Made by a program: the position numbers and the translations under genes
Assembly (NCBI RefSeq): GCF_900167045.1
Contig: NZ_FUXJ01000006.1
Coordinates: 1 to 64,000, forward strand
Direction of reading: 5' to 3'
DNA length: 64,000 nt
Source of the DNA: Legionella maceachernii
Lineage (GTDB): Bacteria > Pseudomonadota > Gammaproteobacteria > Legionellales > Legionellaceae
In this document: in pieces, positions 45,213 through 56,861 of the stretch
Layout: each line of letters opens with the position of its first letter
Position numbering within the stretch: the stretch's first letter is position 1
Notes under the pieces: generated by a model
The model's input: the letters and a program-made list of their open reading frames with translations, nothing else
Database searches by the model: none
What the model was told of the DNA's origin: nothing

Positions 45213-46475
45213 TTAGCTTTCTATTTTCATTTCAGTAAATAGGCGCTTGCGCTGCGTCTGAGTTAATTTAATTTTTAAATACCATCCACCTTCATCCGCA
45301 GGAGTTTCCTGAAGGACCGCGTCTAATTGATAAAGTTTTGCGCGCAGTTTTGCTTCTGATGGCTTTATAAATAGTACTTCTTCATGAATTTTGCCCTGAA
45401 GTTGAATAGCAATGGCCTCACGCAATAAATCAAGCCCGGCTCCGCTTTTAGCCGAGACCCACACTTTGCAAGCGTCTTCTTGTTGATCGATTTTGGGATG
45501 CCACTCCTCCTGTAAATCAATTTTATTGAACACTTGAATGGTAGGTATATCGATCACCCCAATTTCGGTTAATACTTGTTGCACAGCAAAAGCCATATCA
45601 CGCCAATGTGGATCAGCAATATCAATAACATGTAACAATAAATCAGCTTCTTTTGTTTCTTCCAGCGTTGCACGAAAAGCTTCAATCAGTTGATGGGGCA
45701 AATCGCGAATAAAACCAACGGTATCTACCAAAATTGCTGTGGCAGCACCGGGCAATTCTATTTTGCGCATGGTGGGATCTAATGTCGCAAATAATTGATC
45801 CGCAACATAAATTTGCTCGCCCGTTAAGGTATTAAATAGCGTGGATTTACCCGCGTTAGTATAACCCACAAGCGATACAGTGGGTAATGCTGCTTTTTGT
45901 CGCGCACGGCGATTTTGATCGCGGTTTCTTCTTACTTTCTCTAACCGCTTATTGATGGATTTAATTCGCTCACGCACCAAGCGTCGATCCGTTTCTAGCT
46001 GAGTTTCACCTGGGCCTCTTAGACCAATTCCGCCTTTTTGACGTTCTAAGTGAGTCCAGCCACGGATAAGACGAGTAGAAATATGTTGCAATTGTGCCAA
46101 TTCGACTTGTAATTTTCCTTCAAACGTTCTGGCTCGTTGCGCAAAAATATCAAGAATTAGACCACTTCGGTCCACTACTCGGCATTGGAGCAACCGCTCC
46201 AGATTTCGCTCTTGCGAAGGGGATAATTCATGGTTGACCAAAACCAGTTCCGCAGCATGTTCCGAAACAAGTTGTTGGATCTCTTCCGCCTTACCAGCAC
46301 CCACGTAATACTTCGCTTCCGGTGTGGCGCGAGCCCCAAGCACACAAGCCACAACCTCAGCTTGTGCAGATAGAGCCAACTCCTTAAACTCAGCCAATGC
46401 TTTTTCTGCATCGACACCAGGAAGCGCCAATTGGACTAAGATGGCGCGCTCGCCACTTTGTGGACGTTCAAACAA
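45213..46475 (-). CDS. hflX: HflX GTPase
   Basis: A 420-residue ribosome-splitting GTPase active in heat and stress. The N-terminal domain (PEAKYYVGAGKAEEI, NHELSPSQERNLE), the linker (RTFEGKLQVELAQLQH, GGIGLRGPGETQLETDRR) and the G-domain with GYTNAGKSTLF, DTVGFIRDLP and NKID are all clear. I start at the TTG at 46475 (LFERPQSGERAILV), which lies after the hfq stop and matches known HflX beginnings; a GTG at 46532 overlapping hfq is the alternative. The hfq-hflX order is conserved. Confidence 0.94.
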   Translation of the reverse strand: MFERPQSGERAILVQLALPGVDAEKALAEFKELALSAQAEVVACVLGARATPEAKYYVGAGKAEEIQQLVSEHAAELVLVNHELSPSQERNLERLLQCRVVDRSGLILDIFAQRARTFEGKLQVELAQLQHISTRLIRGWTHLERQKGGIGLRGPGETQLETDRRLVRERIKSINKRLEKVRRNRDQNRRARQKAALPTVSLVGYTNAGKSTLFNTLTGEQIYVADQLFATLDPTMRKIELPGAATAILVDTVGFIRDLPHQLIEAFRATLEETKEADLLLHVIDIADPHWRDMAFAVQQVLTEIGVIDIPTIQVFNKIDLQEEWHPKIDQQEDACKVWVSAKSGAGLDLLREAIAIQLQGKIHEEVLFIKPSEAKLRAKLYQLDAVLQETPADEGGWYLKIKLTQTQRKRLFTEMKIES

Positions 46476-46503
46476 GACGGCATTTCCATTAACAAGAATG
46501 GTG

Positions 46504-46749
46504 TTAGTCTGCCATATTTCCTTCGTCCTCACCAGTGGGCAGCTTAACCATCCGTGAGGGTACTACCGTCGAAATGGCGTGTTTGTAGACCATTTGCGTG
46601 ACGGAATTTTTTAACATTACTACATATTGATCAAAGGCATCAACTACACCGTGTAATTTGATACCATTGACCAAAAACACGGATACCGGGATCTTTTCTT
46701 TGCGTAATTCGTTGAGAAAGGGATCTTGTAAGAGATGATTTTTAATCAT
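46504..46749 (-). CDS. hfq: Hfq RNA chaperone
   Basis: An 81-residue Sm-like protein that pairs small RNAs with mRNAs. It has [20 protein letters not shown] (Sm1, about 16-35), [10 protein letters not shown] and [15 protein letters not shown] (Sm2, about 52-66), with all proximal-face residues of the family. The short C-tail is typical of Legionella-type Hfq. It is upstream of hflX. On the other side, facing the opposite way, lies the candidate Rsm-type small RNA. Confidence 0.97.
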   Translation of the reverse strand: MIKNHLLQDPFLNELRKEKIPVSVFLVNGIKLHGVVDAFDQYVVMLKNSVTQMVYKHAISTVVPSRMVKLPTGEDEGNMAD

Positions 46750-47073
46750 TGCCTACTCCTTATTATTATTTTATTCAGGCAACTGCTTTCATTAGTGTAA
46801 TCGGCGTGTAAATGGAAAACTTTATGCCTTAAGCCTATTTTTTTTACATAAATTACAACTGAAAGTCTTTATAGAAAATTTTTATACTTTCGTTATTTCT
46901 CATGACATTTCTTTAGTAACTATAGTAGTATCATATGCAAACAAAATGATTAATAGCTTGTCAGCGTTAGGATCAAAATCAATAAACGCTACCTCATGCC
47001 TACTTATCTCTCTTCTTTTCTTTCTCTTGTTCAGGCTCCATAGCCCAATAACGAGACAATGCCATCATTCATT

Positions 47074-47138
47074 TGAGAAATCTCTTACGTATTGGGCATC
47101 AATTCCTTCAATGACAATTGGCTTAGAACAGATATACT
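47074..47138 (+). promoter_or_regulatory. LetA-like box and promoter of the small RNA
   Basis: TGAGAAATCTCTTA at 47074-47087 differs at one fixed position from the LetA-site consensus TNAGAAATTTCTNA that I recall from rsmY/rsmZ of L. pneumophila. Downstream are ATGACA (47111-47116) and TATACT (47133-47138), a -35/-10 pair 16 bp apart, placing the start near 47145 and the box about 60-70 bases before it, where response regulators of the GacA class act. Confidence 0.7.
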
Positions 47139-47144
47139 TAAACA

Positions 47145-47232
47145 ATAGAAGGATGACACGGATTGTCTGACAGGATGTCAAATTAAGGGACAAGCACAAT
47201 GGACGTGCTCCGCCGCAAGGATGCGGTTTTTA
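47145..47232 (+). ncRNA. RsmY/RsmZ-type CsrA-titrating small RNA
   Basis: About 88 bases with four consecutive perfect-stem hairpins, each with GGA in or at the loop: GACA-CGGAT-TGTC (47155-47167), TGACA-GGA-TGTCA (47168-47180), AGCAC-AATGGAC-GTGCT (47193-47209), and CCGCA-AGGA-TGCGG with T5 (47213-47231) as the terminator. Further GGA motifs lie in single-stranded parts (AAGGA at 47149-47153, AGGGA near 47187). ANGGA in hairpin loops is the CsrA/RsmA binding signal. Legionella RsmY and RsmZ bind CsrA under LetA control. This RNA has the same design and stands alone on the plus strand between hfq and gyrB. Confidence 0.82.
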
Positions 47233-47267
47233 ATTCGATGGCAAATAGAAGTTCTTTCTTCGAAATT

Positions 47268-47307
47268 CCCGTATATCGGCTTCAACCTATATACGGGTGC
47301 CTTTTTT
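47268..47307 (+). terminator. Second terminator hairpin downstream of the small RNA
   Basis: CCCGTATAT and ATATACGGG form a perfect 9-bp stem around 12 bases, followed by TGCC and T6 on the plus strand. Both neighbours (hfq, gyrB) are on the minus strand, so only a plus-strand transcript from 46.9-47.2 kb can use it: a backup stop for the small RNA. On the minus strand it may also help end gyrB. Confidence 0.75.
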
Positions 47308-47334
47308 GATAACCCCTCACACAAGTAAGAGCAA

Positions 47335-49767
<2,433 letters not shown>

Positions 49768-49932
49768 CTAATGGTCAATCGAATTAAATATTATATCACG
49801 AATAGCAGTTCTTTTGTATGATTCGATGTTGAGGATCAGGGCACACGCATCTCATTTTTGAATATAAACACCTGTCTTTTTGCCTAGCAACGCACTTAAT
49901 CCAACGGTAAAACTTGAGCTTGCTTTTGGTAA

Positions 49933-50676
49933 TTAGGCGGCAAAATAAGCATTTACAACAGAATGAGCCTCACCATCCATTTTGATTTTCCCATGTTCCA
50001 ACCATATCACTCTGTTGCATGTGTTCAGTATCAGCTCAGGAGAGTGGCTAGCAATAATGAGAATATTGGTAGACTGGACAACCTCTGTCATTCTTTTTTC
50101 CGCCTTACGTTTAAAATTTTCATCCCCCACGGATAGCCATTCATCCATCACAAGAATCTCGGGGCGGAGAATGGTTGATACCGCGAAAGCTAAACGTAAA
50201 TGCATACCTGTAGAATAAGTACGAACAGGTACATCAATAAAGTTACCCAACTCGGAAAACTCCACGATGTTATCCAAGTGCTTTTTTATCTCGTTTCTTG
50301 TCATTCCAAGAAGGCCACCTCGTACATAGATGTTTTCTCTACCCGTAGCCTCGGAATCGATACCCAAGGAAATATCAATCAGTGAGCCGATCTCACCCTT
50401 TGTTTGAACGGTTCCGTAAGAAGGTTCATAAACACCACTGAGCAACCGCAGCAGCGTGCTTTTCCCTGCACCATTATGGCCAATTAGCCCAACTCTATCG
50501 CCGTCTTTAAGCGAAAAATTCAGATTTTCTAAAGCACGTACAACCACAACGCCCTGCTCCGTGGCACCTAATTGCCCACCGGTAGCAACCTGCATAAGAC
50601 GCTTCTTGAGTGACCGGCTATTTGTGTTATAAATAGGGAAATCGACACTAACGTTATTAAATTCAATTGAAGCCAT
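49933..50676 (-). CDS. wzt: Wzt-type polysaccharide ABC exporter, ATP-binding subunit
   Basis: A 247-residue ATPase. Walker A GHNGAGKST (about 66-74), a short spacer, signature YSTGMHLRLAFA (ABC-signature variant, about 154-165), and Walker B EILVMDEWLSVGD (about 173-185) define the KpsT/Wzt/TagH group. No C-terminal sugar-binding domain is present, so it would act with any cap-free polymer. The ATG at 50676 starts 4 bases after the permease stop; a further start lies at 50697. No glycosyltransferase genes stand near, which is unusual for this exporter. Confidence 0.88.
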   Translation of the reverse strand: MASIEFNNVSVDFPIYNTNSRSLKKRLMQVATGGQLGATEQGVVVVRALENLNFSLKDGDRVGLIGHNGAGKSTLLRLLSGVYEPSYGTVQTKGEIGSLIDISLGIDSEATGRENIYVRGGLLGMTRNEIKKHLDNIVEFSELGNFIDVPVRTYSTGMHLRLAFAVSTILRPEILVMDEWLSVGDENFKRKAEKRMTEVVQSTNILIIASHSPELILNTCNRVIWLEHGKIKMDGEAHSVVNAYFAA

Positions 50677-50680
50677 ATTT

Positions 50681-51478
50681 TTATAACCAATAAGCAATTC
50701 GCCGCTTGTAACGACTATAGATTTGTAAGGTCACACCCCATCCAAACAATGCCAGCATGATTGATACAAGCCAATTAGTTAAAGTCGGAGTATGCCCAAG
50801 TAAAGGAGCGCGAATGATTTCGAGCAAATGAAAAGCGGGATTGTACTCTAAAAAGTACCCTCTTCCAGGTGGTAAAAGAGAGGGCATCCACATGATTGGC
50901 GTCAAATAAAAGACTACTTGTAATAGACTAGTGACCATCTGAGAAAAATCACGATATCTTGTACAAACAGTAGCCAGCAATAAGGCAACCCAAGTCAAAT
51001 TAATCAATGCTAATAAAAATCCTGGGATACTTAATAAGGCTACCCAATACAGCGGCTTCCCAACCACTAATAATACCAAAGGAAAAATGAGGATATTGTG
51101 TCCCAATATGAGAATATTTCGCCAAATCATTCGCATGATATGGACAAATAAGGGCAAGGGTAATTGTTTAATAATCCCTTCTGCTGCGATAAATCCGGTA
51201 CATCCTTCGGTGATAATTGAAGAAAAAAAGCCCCATAGGATAATTCCAATCGATAAAAAAGGTAAAAACTCTCTCAAAGAAGAATTAAAAATCTGTCCAA
51301 ATACAATACCGATTGTGCCGATCATGATTCCCATACTGATCGTTAACCAGAAGGGACCTAGCGCTGAACGCCTATAACGCTGACGAATATCCTGTGATCC
51401 TAATATTCTCAAAAGAGAATAGCGTTTAGCTGCGGCAGCAATATCTAATAAGGCAATATTTATTGAGCCATTTCCCAT
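50681..51478 (-). CDS. wzm: Wzm-type polysaccharide ABC exporter, permease subunit
   Basis: A 265-residue ABC-2 permease with six hydrophobic segments. Typical are the start LRILGSQDIRQRYRRSALGPFW (about 23-44), GIILWGFFSSIITEG (about 77-91) and LTPIMWMPSLLPPGRGYFLEYNPAFHLLEIIRAPLLG (about 190-228, in parts), which is the ABC-2 signature of O-antigen or capsule exporters. It is the first gene of the pair with the ATPase. Confidence 0.88.
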   Translation of the reverse strand: MGNGSINIALLDIAAAAKRYSLLRILGSQDIRQRYRRSALGPFWLTISMGIMIGTIGIVFGQIFNSSLREFLPFLSIGIILWGFFSSIITEGCTGFIAAEGIIKQLPLPLFVHIMRMIWRNILILGHNILIFPLVLLVVGKPLYWVALLSIPGFLLALINLTWVALLLATVCTRYRDFSQMVTSLLQVVFYLTPIMWMPSLLPPGRGYFLEYNPAFHLLEIIRAPLLGHTPTLTNWLVSIMLALFGWGVTLQIYSRYKRRIAYWL

Positions 51479-51616
51479 TAAAAAACCATGCTTGACAAAA
51501 ATCAGCCATTCTAATCTGTGTTACAGAGGGCTGTCAATTACGCTAATCATTCCTACAGGGCAAGATCATGCCAAGCTGATCAAATAAAAACGGTTTAATT
51601 GGGCAATGTTTTGTCA

Positions 51617-51696
51617 CTTCCGCGCAGGCGGGTACCTTTCAGCAGGTTAATTCCTTAGTTTGTTTGCAAGAATTGGGTTCCCGCCTGCGCAGGAAG
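51617..51696. repeat. GC-rich palindromic intergenic repeat
   Basis: CTTCCGCGCAGGCGGGTACC (51617-51636) and GGGTTCCCGCCTGCGCAGGA (51675-51694) are near-perfect inverted copies 38 bases apart. The sequence (CCCGCCTGCGCAGGAA) belongs to a widespread class of mobile palindromic repeats in bacterial genomes. Its GC-richness stands out from the flanks. It lies between the Wzm gene and the broken gene. Confidence 0.7.
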
Positions 51697-51746
51697 GGCT
51701 CATTAAAGCGACTATGTATAGATTGCTAATCTATACAGCCGCTGGG

Positions 51747-53180
51747 TTAACCTAGTTGAGGTGAAACACTACTTAAGTCACCGCTAATTTCATTATTTTC
51801 GTTCAACCAACCTAACTCTCTCATAACCATTCGGCTGCGAGCACCACTACCTTTTGCAGAATGCCCTTGGGCATGACGGACCAGCTCTTTTAATGATCCT
51901 TCTCTATTTACATAGCTTGTAGCAAAAAATGAATACAAACCGCACCAAGCACTTTGATCAGCAGCAAATTGTTTATCATAAGCGGATAAAAACTTAGATT
52001 TTAATTTTTCTAAATCTTGTCTTAATTTTTCTGCAGCAAAATGAGTTTCTAAATACTCATTAACCGGTTGATTGTTATATTTTTTAGCAAAATCCATGAT
52101 ATCAATAATGGATTTTTGCGATACATCAGTGAGATTTGTATGTAATCGTGCAACACGCTGCACTAAGGTCACATTAGCAGTAGTAATGGCTGATCGCATT
52201 AAATGGATAAAAAACTCAAGTGGCAGATCACCATTATCTATTGCATTACTCGTCTGCTCTATTTGACCTAAAAATTCATCCAAAAATTTAGAGCCTACTA
52301 TTCTTGCCTGATCGAGGGCTTGGTTTAGAAAAGTATCGTTATTGAGGGCCGGTAAAATATCATTTTCAAGTTCTCTAACAAAGGTAAGGTCTCCTTCCGG
52401 TATTTGACTACAATTCATTTCGTAGATAGCGCAAGCAACGGCATTAGCTAGAAGTAGCAAACCATGCTGAGAACCTCTTTTAGAACGGTTGCTTAGATCA
52501 TCTCGATAACCCGCTTTTAAATCATCTAAAGTAGGAATAACAGGTAACTCTAGCCCGCCAAAATCGGAGACAACATCCCAAAACATGTATCGTGCAACTG
52601 GAGGTTTCTTTTCAGATACCTCGAAACAAAAATGCTCACTATCGTCGTTAGATTGCAATGCTCCAATTGGTAATAAAAATGTCATAGCAAGTGCAAATTC
52701 GTTAATAATTTTTTTAAACATTTCTTGCACAAAAGCAGCAATTTTAAATTGCTCTCTCATCGCCACAAAATTAGGGGCTTGCCCAATAATTTTTTCCGTA
52801 CTTTTATAATTATAAATTACAATAGACTCCTCTTCACAAAGACTCTTAAAATCTTTTGCTAAGAGAACGTTAATTGTATAAGCAGGTTTTCCAGGTTGCT
52901 TAATTTCAAGAGGAACAACTTCAAATTGCTGCGTTTTTAATCCTATAGAGCTAATTTGATCAAGCTTTGATTTTTCTTGCTTAATTTTTTTGTCTCATTC
53001 TTCTTCACTACGCCATTTATTAGGAATAAAAAAACATTGATTTTGGCCTTTGAGTTTAAATATAGTTTTCTCAGATCCGCCACCTAGTTTCTCACAATCA
53101 AATCTTGAAAAAATTTGGCCCTTTAAAGTTAGTGTAGTACCCTGTGCATTCGCGAAAAAACAGCTTAACCATTCTCTCAT
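51747..53180 (-). pseudogene. Unknown helical protein gene interrupted by one in-frame TGA
   Basis: From the ATG at 53180 the frame runs 61 codons to TGA (52997-52995), then stays open in the same frame through KIKQEKSKLDQISS to the stop at 51747. The whole would be about 477 residues with a single nonsense codon (GAA TGA GAC). No frameshift or other damage is seen. The C-terminal 339 residues could be translated from ATG at 52766 but lack a binding site. The content is mostly helical, with no family recognised. It could be a fresh pseudogene, a sequencing error, or readthrough. Confidence 0.75.
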
Positions 53181-53305
53181 TTTAAATCCAAATAAAAATT
53201 AATATTGCTATGCTACTTAAATAGTCGTAGTTCATCAATTTCTAAATTTTTTTCAAGGTTAACCGCTTTCTCTAAGATAGTAGAAGAATTAATTAATTCT
53301 TTTCC

Positions 53306-55267
53306 TTAATGCGTGAAAAACTCACTAATCATTGACCGCAGATGATCTAATTTAAGGGGTTTTTCCAATATTTTTGTCATTCCGGATTGCAGGGCCTCTT
53401 TTTTTACTTTATTCGAATTATCTGCTGTTAATCCCACAATTGGGATAGGGTTTTGTTCTTTTTTAGCTTCCCATTCTCTGATAATGCGAGCTAATTCGTT
53501 ACCCGAAATACCTGGTAAGTTAATATCAGTAATAATCAAATCAAAAACGTTTTTTTTAATTAATTCTAAGGCAGCTTCACTACTTGTCGCAGAACTAAAA
53601 CGACAATTTTTCTCATTTTTCACAATGTTTTCAAGAACCCTCAAGGCAATTTCATTGTCTTCAATCAACAAAACATGGAGTTCATTTGTGCTTTTTTTAA
53701 GCCTATACGTTCTTTTTTGAGAGCTCTCTCTGTCATATTTTTTAATCGTCTTTAATAATTCGTTCTCAGTTTTTAATGGTAATTCAATAGTAAAAGTGGA
53801 GCCTTTTCCTAATTGACTAGACACTTGTATTTTTCCATTCAACAGATCAACATAATTCTTAACAAGATTTAGCCCGATGCCGTAACCCGGAGAAGTTTTT
53901 TTAGAGGGTCTTGCCACTTGAAAAAATCGTTCGAATATTTTTTCTTGCATCTCTTTTGCGATACCAATTCCGGTATCGATAATTTTAAAAATCAAGCGAC
54001 TTCGGTTCTTTTTTATCTCAATAGTAATTGAACCTTCCATGGTAAATTTAAGCGCATTACCCAAGAGATTTAGTAAAATACGATAAATTTTGGAACGATC
54101 ACTGATAATATAACAGGGTACATCTTGTGCGATCATCACGTTTAGGCTAAGTTGTTTCAATTCGATGGCAGGTTTCTCAAGTTGAACAATATCATTAATA
54201 CATTGTCGTAAGTCAAATAGTTCTTCGGTGACCTTTTGATCTTCTCCACCATCGGATACTTTAGTTAATATATCGTTTAATAAGTTTAATAGTTGCTCAC
54301 CACTTTCATTGACCCACTGAACATATTGCTTTTCTTCATCAGCTAACATTTTATCTTTCAGTAGATTTGCTATTCCTAAGATACCGATTATAGGAGTGCG
54401 CAAATCATGACTCATATTGGCAATAAATTCGGTTTTGGCACGGTTAGCTGCTTCAGCGGCAATTTTTGTCTGACGTAACTCTTCCTCCATTTTTACTCTT
54501 TCAGTAATATTAAATGAAAGACCTAAGACACCAATCACATTTCCTTTTTTATCAATTAAGGGTACTTTTTCCGATAAGAAAGTAGATAACTCATTCGTAT
54601 TAGCCAGTTGTGAAGTTTCTTCCTGGACTATACATTTTTTAGTTCGCATTACTTCTAAATCGATTGCCCGCAATGCAGTGGCCTCTTTTTTCCAGGGCAT
54701 TTCATAATCCGATTTACCAATCATCTGTTGCGGGGTAGAAAACCCGGCTGATTTAGCTTGTGCTTTATTGCAACCTTGAAAAATTAAGCGATCATTTTTC
54801 CAATATATGTGTGCGGGTAATTTATTGATAAGACTTGTTAGAACAATTTCAGTTTTCTCTTTTTCAATATAAATGCTATTTTCTGAGGTTTGTGCGGTCT
54901 TGTCATACAAAACGCTAGCAAGACCAATTACCGCTCCATCATCATTAAAGAGAGGAATTTTTTGCGTACGATAGCTTAAGGTGCTTCCGTTAGGCAGAGT
55001 AATCTCTTCTTCAAAAAAGCAGGATGCCCCTTTTTTAAAAGCTTCTTTGTCATTTCTTCTTAGTTGATCTGCGCTATTACTCGAGAAAAGATCAAAATCC
55101 GTTTTACCGATAATATCTAACTGCGAACGTAAACCGATATATTTAGTATATTCTATGTTGCAACCTAAATAAGTAAAATTAAGATCTTTCCAATGGATTA
55201 GGACACACGATTTTTCAATAATTTGCTTTGGTATATCCATTTGATTAAAAATGGGTTTCTTCCTCAT
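53306..55267 (-). CDS. Cytoplasmic hybrid histidine kinase with two PAS domains
   Basis: A 653-residue sensor. PAS 1 (about 15-125) and PAS 2 (about 140-260; both with the IGKTDFD/IGKSDYE pattern) are followed by the H-box FIANMSHDLRTPIIGILG (His near 285), N-box NLLGNALKFT, G1 DTGIGIAKE and G2 GYGIGLNLVKNY (about 380-475). A C-terminal receiver domain (about 535-650) has Asp in DLIITDINLPG. No membrane segment is seen, so the signal is internal. GGGAG before ATG 55267 favours that start, inside the end of the upstream gene (23-base overlap). No separate response regulator is adjacent. Confidence 0.9.
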   Translation of the reverse strand: MRKKPIFNQMDIPKQIIEKSCVLIHWKDLNFTYLGCNIEYTKYIGLRSQLDIIGKTDFDLFSSNSADQLRRNDKEAFKKGASCFFEEEITLPNGSTLSYRTQKIPLFNDDGAVIGLASVLYDKTAQTSENSIYIEKEKTEIVLTSLINKLPAHIYWKNDRLIFQGCNKAQAKSAGFSTPQQMIGKSDYEMPWKKEATALRAIDLEVMRTKKCIVQEETSQLANTNELSTFLSEKVPLIDKKGNVIGVLGLSFNITERVKMEEELRQTKIAAEAANRAKTEFIANMSHDLRTPIIGILGIANLLKDKMLADEEKQYVQWVNESGEQLLNLLNDILTKVSDGGEDQKVTEELFDLRQCINDIVQLEKPAIELKQLSLNVMIAQDVPCYIISDRSKIYRILLNLLGNALKFTMEGSITIEIKKNRSRLIFKIIDTGIGIAKEMQEKIFERFFQVARPSKKTSPGYGIGLNLVKNYVDLLNGKIQVSSQLGKGSTFTIELPLKTENELLKTIKKYDRESSQKRTYRLKKSTNELHVLLIEDNEIALRVLENIVKNEKNCRFSSATSSEAALELIKKNVFDLIITDINLPGISGNELARIIREWEAKKEQNPIPIVGLTADNSNKVKKEALQSGMTKILEKPLKLDHLRSMISEFFTH

Positions 55268-56558
55268 TTTCATACTCCCATTTATACTCCCACTCGTTTA
55301 AGACAGAGTAGACTTCGATACAACTTTGATTATTTTCATGCAACCAAGTTATTTCTCTACCCACTTGGCTTGCATAAATATGTTTCAGATAAAAAACAGT
55401 TGGATTTATTTTGGAGCATCCCTCCTGTATAGCAAAACGTTGCATCTCTAAAAGGCTTTCTTCATGATAACCCTTCTCTTCTGGAGATAGCAATATAAAG
55501 GGATTATCACGAAAGGCTTGTAACCTTGTACCCGCGTACTGAGGATGTGCAGCGGTATTGGCTAAGATTAGTCGTAAGGGATTTTTCTTTAAAATTTCTC
55601 TACTTATACTAAGGTAAGAGGTGTCTGGGTTGTTCTCAAGCATTTCGCCAGAAACAACCAGGCACTGTTGTGTTAGATAGTTCTTATGTGAAAAAAGAGA
55701 TAAGCTATTTTTTCCTTTGCCCAATAATAAAAAGTAAAGAACACTCTTTAATTTTTTTTGATGAACAATAAACAAAATGAATGTTTTTTCCTGTACACAG
55801 TGAGAGAAAATCACATGGCTCACTAAATAACAAGGGAGCACAGCTCTATCTTCATCAGCTATTCTATATACCTTAGATAAAATTTTAGGGTATTCAAATA
55901 CGGTAGGTAATTCTTCAGCGATATTAAGCACAAAAACACAACCAATTTCACTTGCGTGCAATTGATACATGTGAACTATTTTTTTTGCTTTGTATTTGGA
56001 AATATTAAATTTTTGTGCGATCAACTCCAAATCTATAGCGACAGGTAAACCCTCATCACGGATACTAAAATAAGTTAAGAAATAGCAAATAATAATGAAC
56101 ATATAATCTTCATTTAATTGTATAGAAAGTTGGTTTCTCTCAATAAAATTTTTTATTGTTTCTTTTTTGTCACAGTTATTATCGTATTTTGTTTTTTTAT
56201 TATTATCTTCCCAAGTAGTAACCGCATCTTCTATTTTTTGTTTATAGTCCTTAATCTCCTTGGTTTTTCGGAAAAACTCTTGCTTGACAAAATCATTGTT
56301 CATCCATTTATTTTGCAGATGGAGAATTTTATAGGCCCTCACTTGGCAAAGATTTTCTCCTATCTGAGCATCGAATTTATGTAAAATCCCTTTGTAAAAA
56401 AAATCAAAGGATACGAGCGATAAATCAATTATTTTTTTTATCAAGTAAAGCAAATCGATTTTTTGCTTCCTATTGAGCAATACAGTATTTTCAGCATAAG
56501 GTAATAAAGAAAAAATATCATACCGCCTAGTAGTTGGCTCGATTATAGAATTCATCAT
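55245..56558 (-). CDS. Unknown protein linked to the hybrid kinase
   Basis: A 437-residue protein I do not recognise. A helical, lysine-rich first half (about 60-170) precedes a middle part that may contain a helix-turn-helix-like segment (about 175-205, IDLELIAQKFNISKYKAKKIVHMY). The second half is mixed, with NPFILLSPEEKG near 360. The end carries a short tandem, EWEYKWEYENEEE. AAGGAA precedes the ATG. It overlaps the kinase start by 23 bases, so they are co-translated; a regulator or sensing partner of the kinase is a reasonable guess only. Confidence 0.6.
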   Translation of the reverse strand: MMNSIIEPTTRRYDIFSLLPYAENTVLLNRKQKIDLLYLIKKIIDLSLVSFDFFYKGILHKFDAQIGENLCQVRAYKILHLQNKWMNNDFVKQEFFRKTKEIKDYKQKIEDAVTTWEDNNKKTKYDNNCDKKETIKNFIERNQLSIQLNEDYMFIIICYFLTYFSIRDEGLPVAIDLELIAQKFNISKYKAKKIVHMYQLHASEIGCVFVLNIAEELPTVFEYPKILSKVYRIADEDRAVLPCYLVSHVIFSHCVQEKTFILFIVHQKKLKSVLYFLLLGKGKNSLSLFSHKNYLTQQCLVVSGEMLENNPDTSYLSISREILKKNPLRLILANTAAHPQYAGTRLQAFRDNPFILLSPEEKGYHEESLLEMQRFAIQEGCSKINPTVFYLKHIYASQVGREITWLHENNQSCIEVYSVLNEWEYKWEYENEEETHF

Positions 56559-56835
56559 TAAATTCCTTATTTCAAGATGGATTTTTTTAATGGCAATTAA
56601 GCACGAAGCAAATCATACAGCAGCACATCTAAAGATTGTAACCATTCATTTAAAAACGACAACATTTATATGAATGCTACCTTAGAGAGATTTATCGCGT
56701 TTCTTTTTTTCATAAACTAATGCAGTTATTTTTATTGAGCTAATGAAAAAAAGTTCTTTTTGCTATTCCTTTTATTGTTAGATTGTTTAATAGCTTAGTG
56801 TTACTGACTTGTGTGAATTGTTTTTTTCTGAGAAA

Positions 56836-56851
56836 TGTTTCACGTGAAACG
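56836..56851. promoter_or_regulatory. parS: parS site, downstream of recF
   Basis: TGTTTCACGTGAAACG matches the parS palindrome TGTTNCACGTGAAACA in 15 of 16 bases. It lies 11 bases past the recF stop, in the 303-base gap 56559-56861, where I see nothing else. ParB bound here would mark the origin for segregation. parA/parB are not in this window. Confidence 0.8.
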
Positions 56852-56861
56852 TTCATTTCCT

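Noticed and set aside
46946-47170. 74-codon plus-strand frame between hfq and gyrB
   Set aside because: No ribosome binding site; a hydrophobic stretch only; it runs through the LetA-like box and into the small RNA. The terminators are better explained by the RNA.
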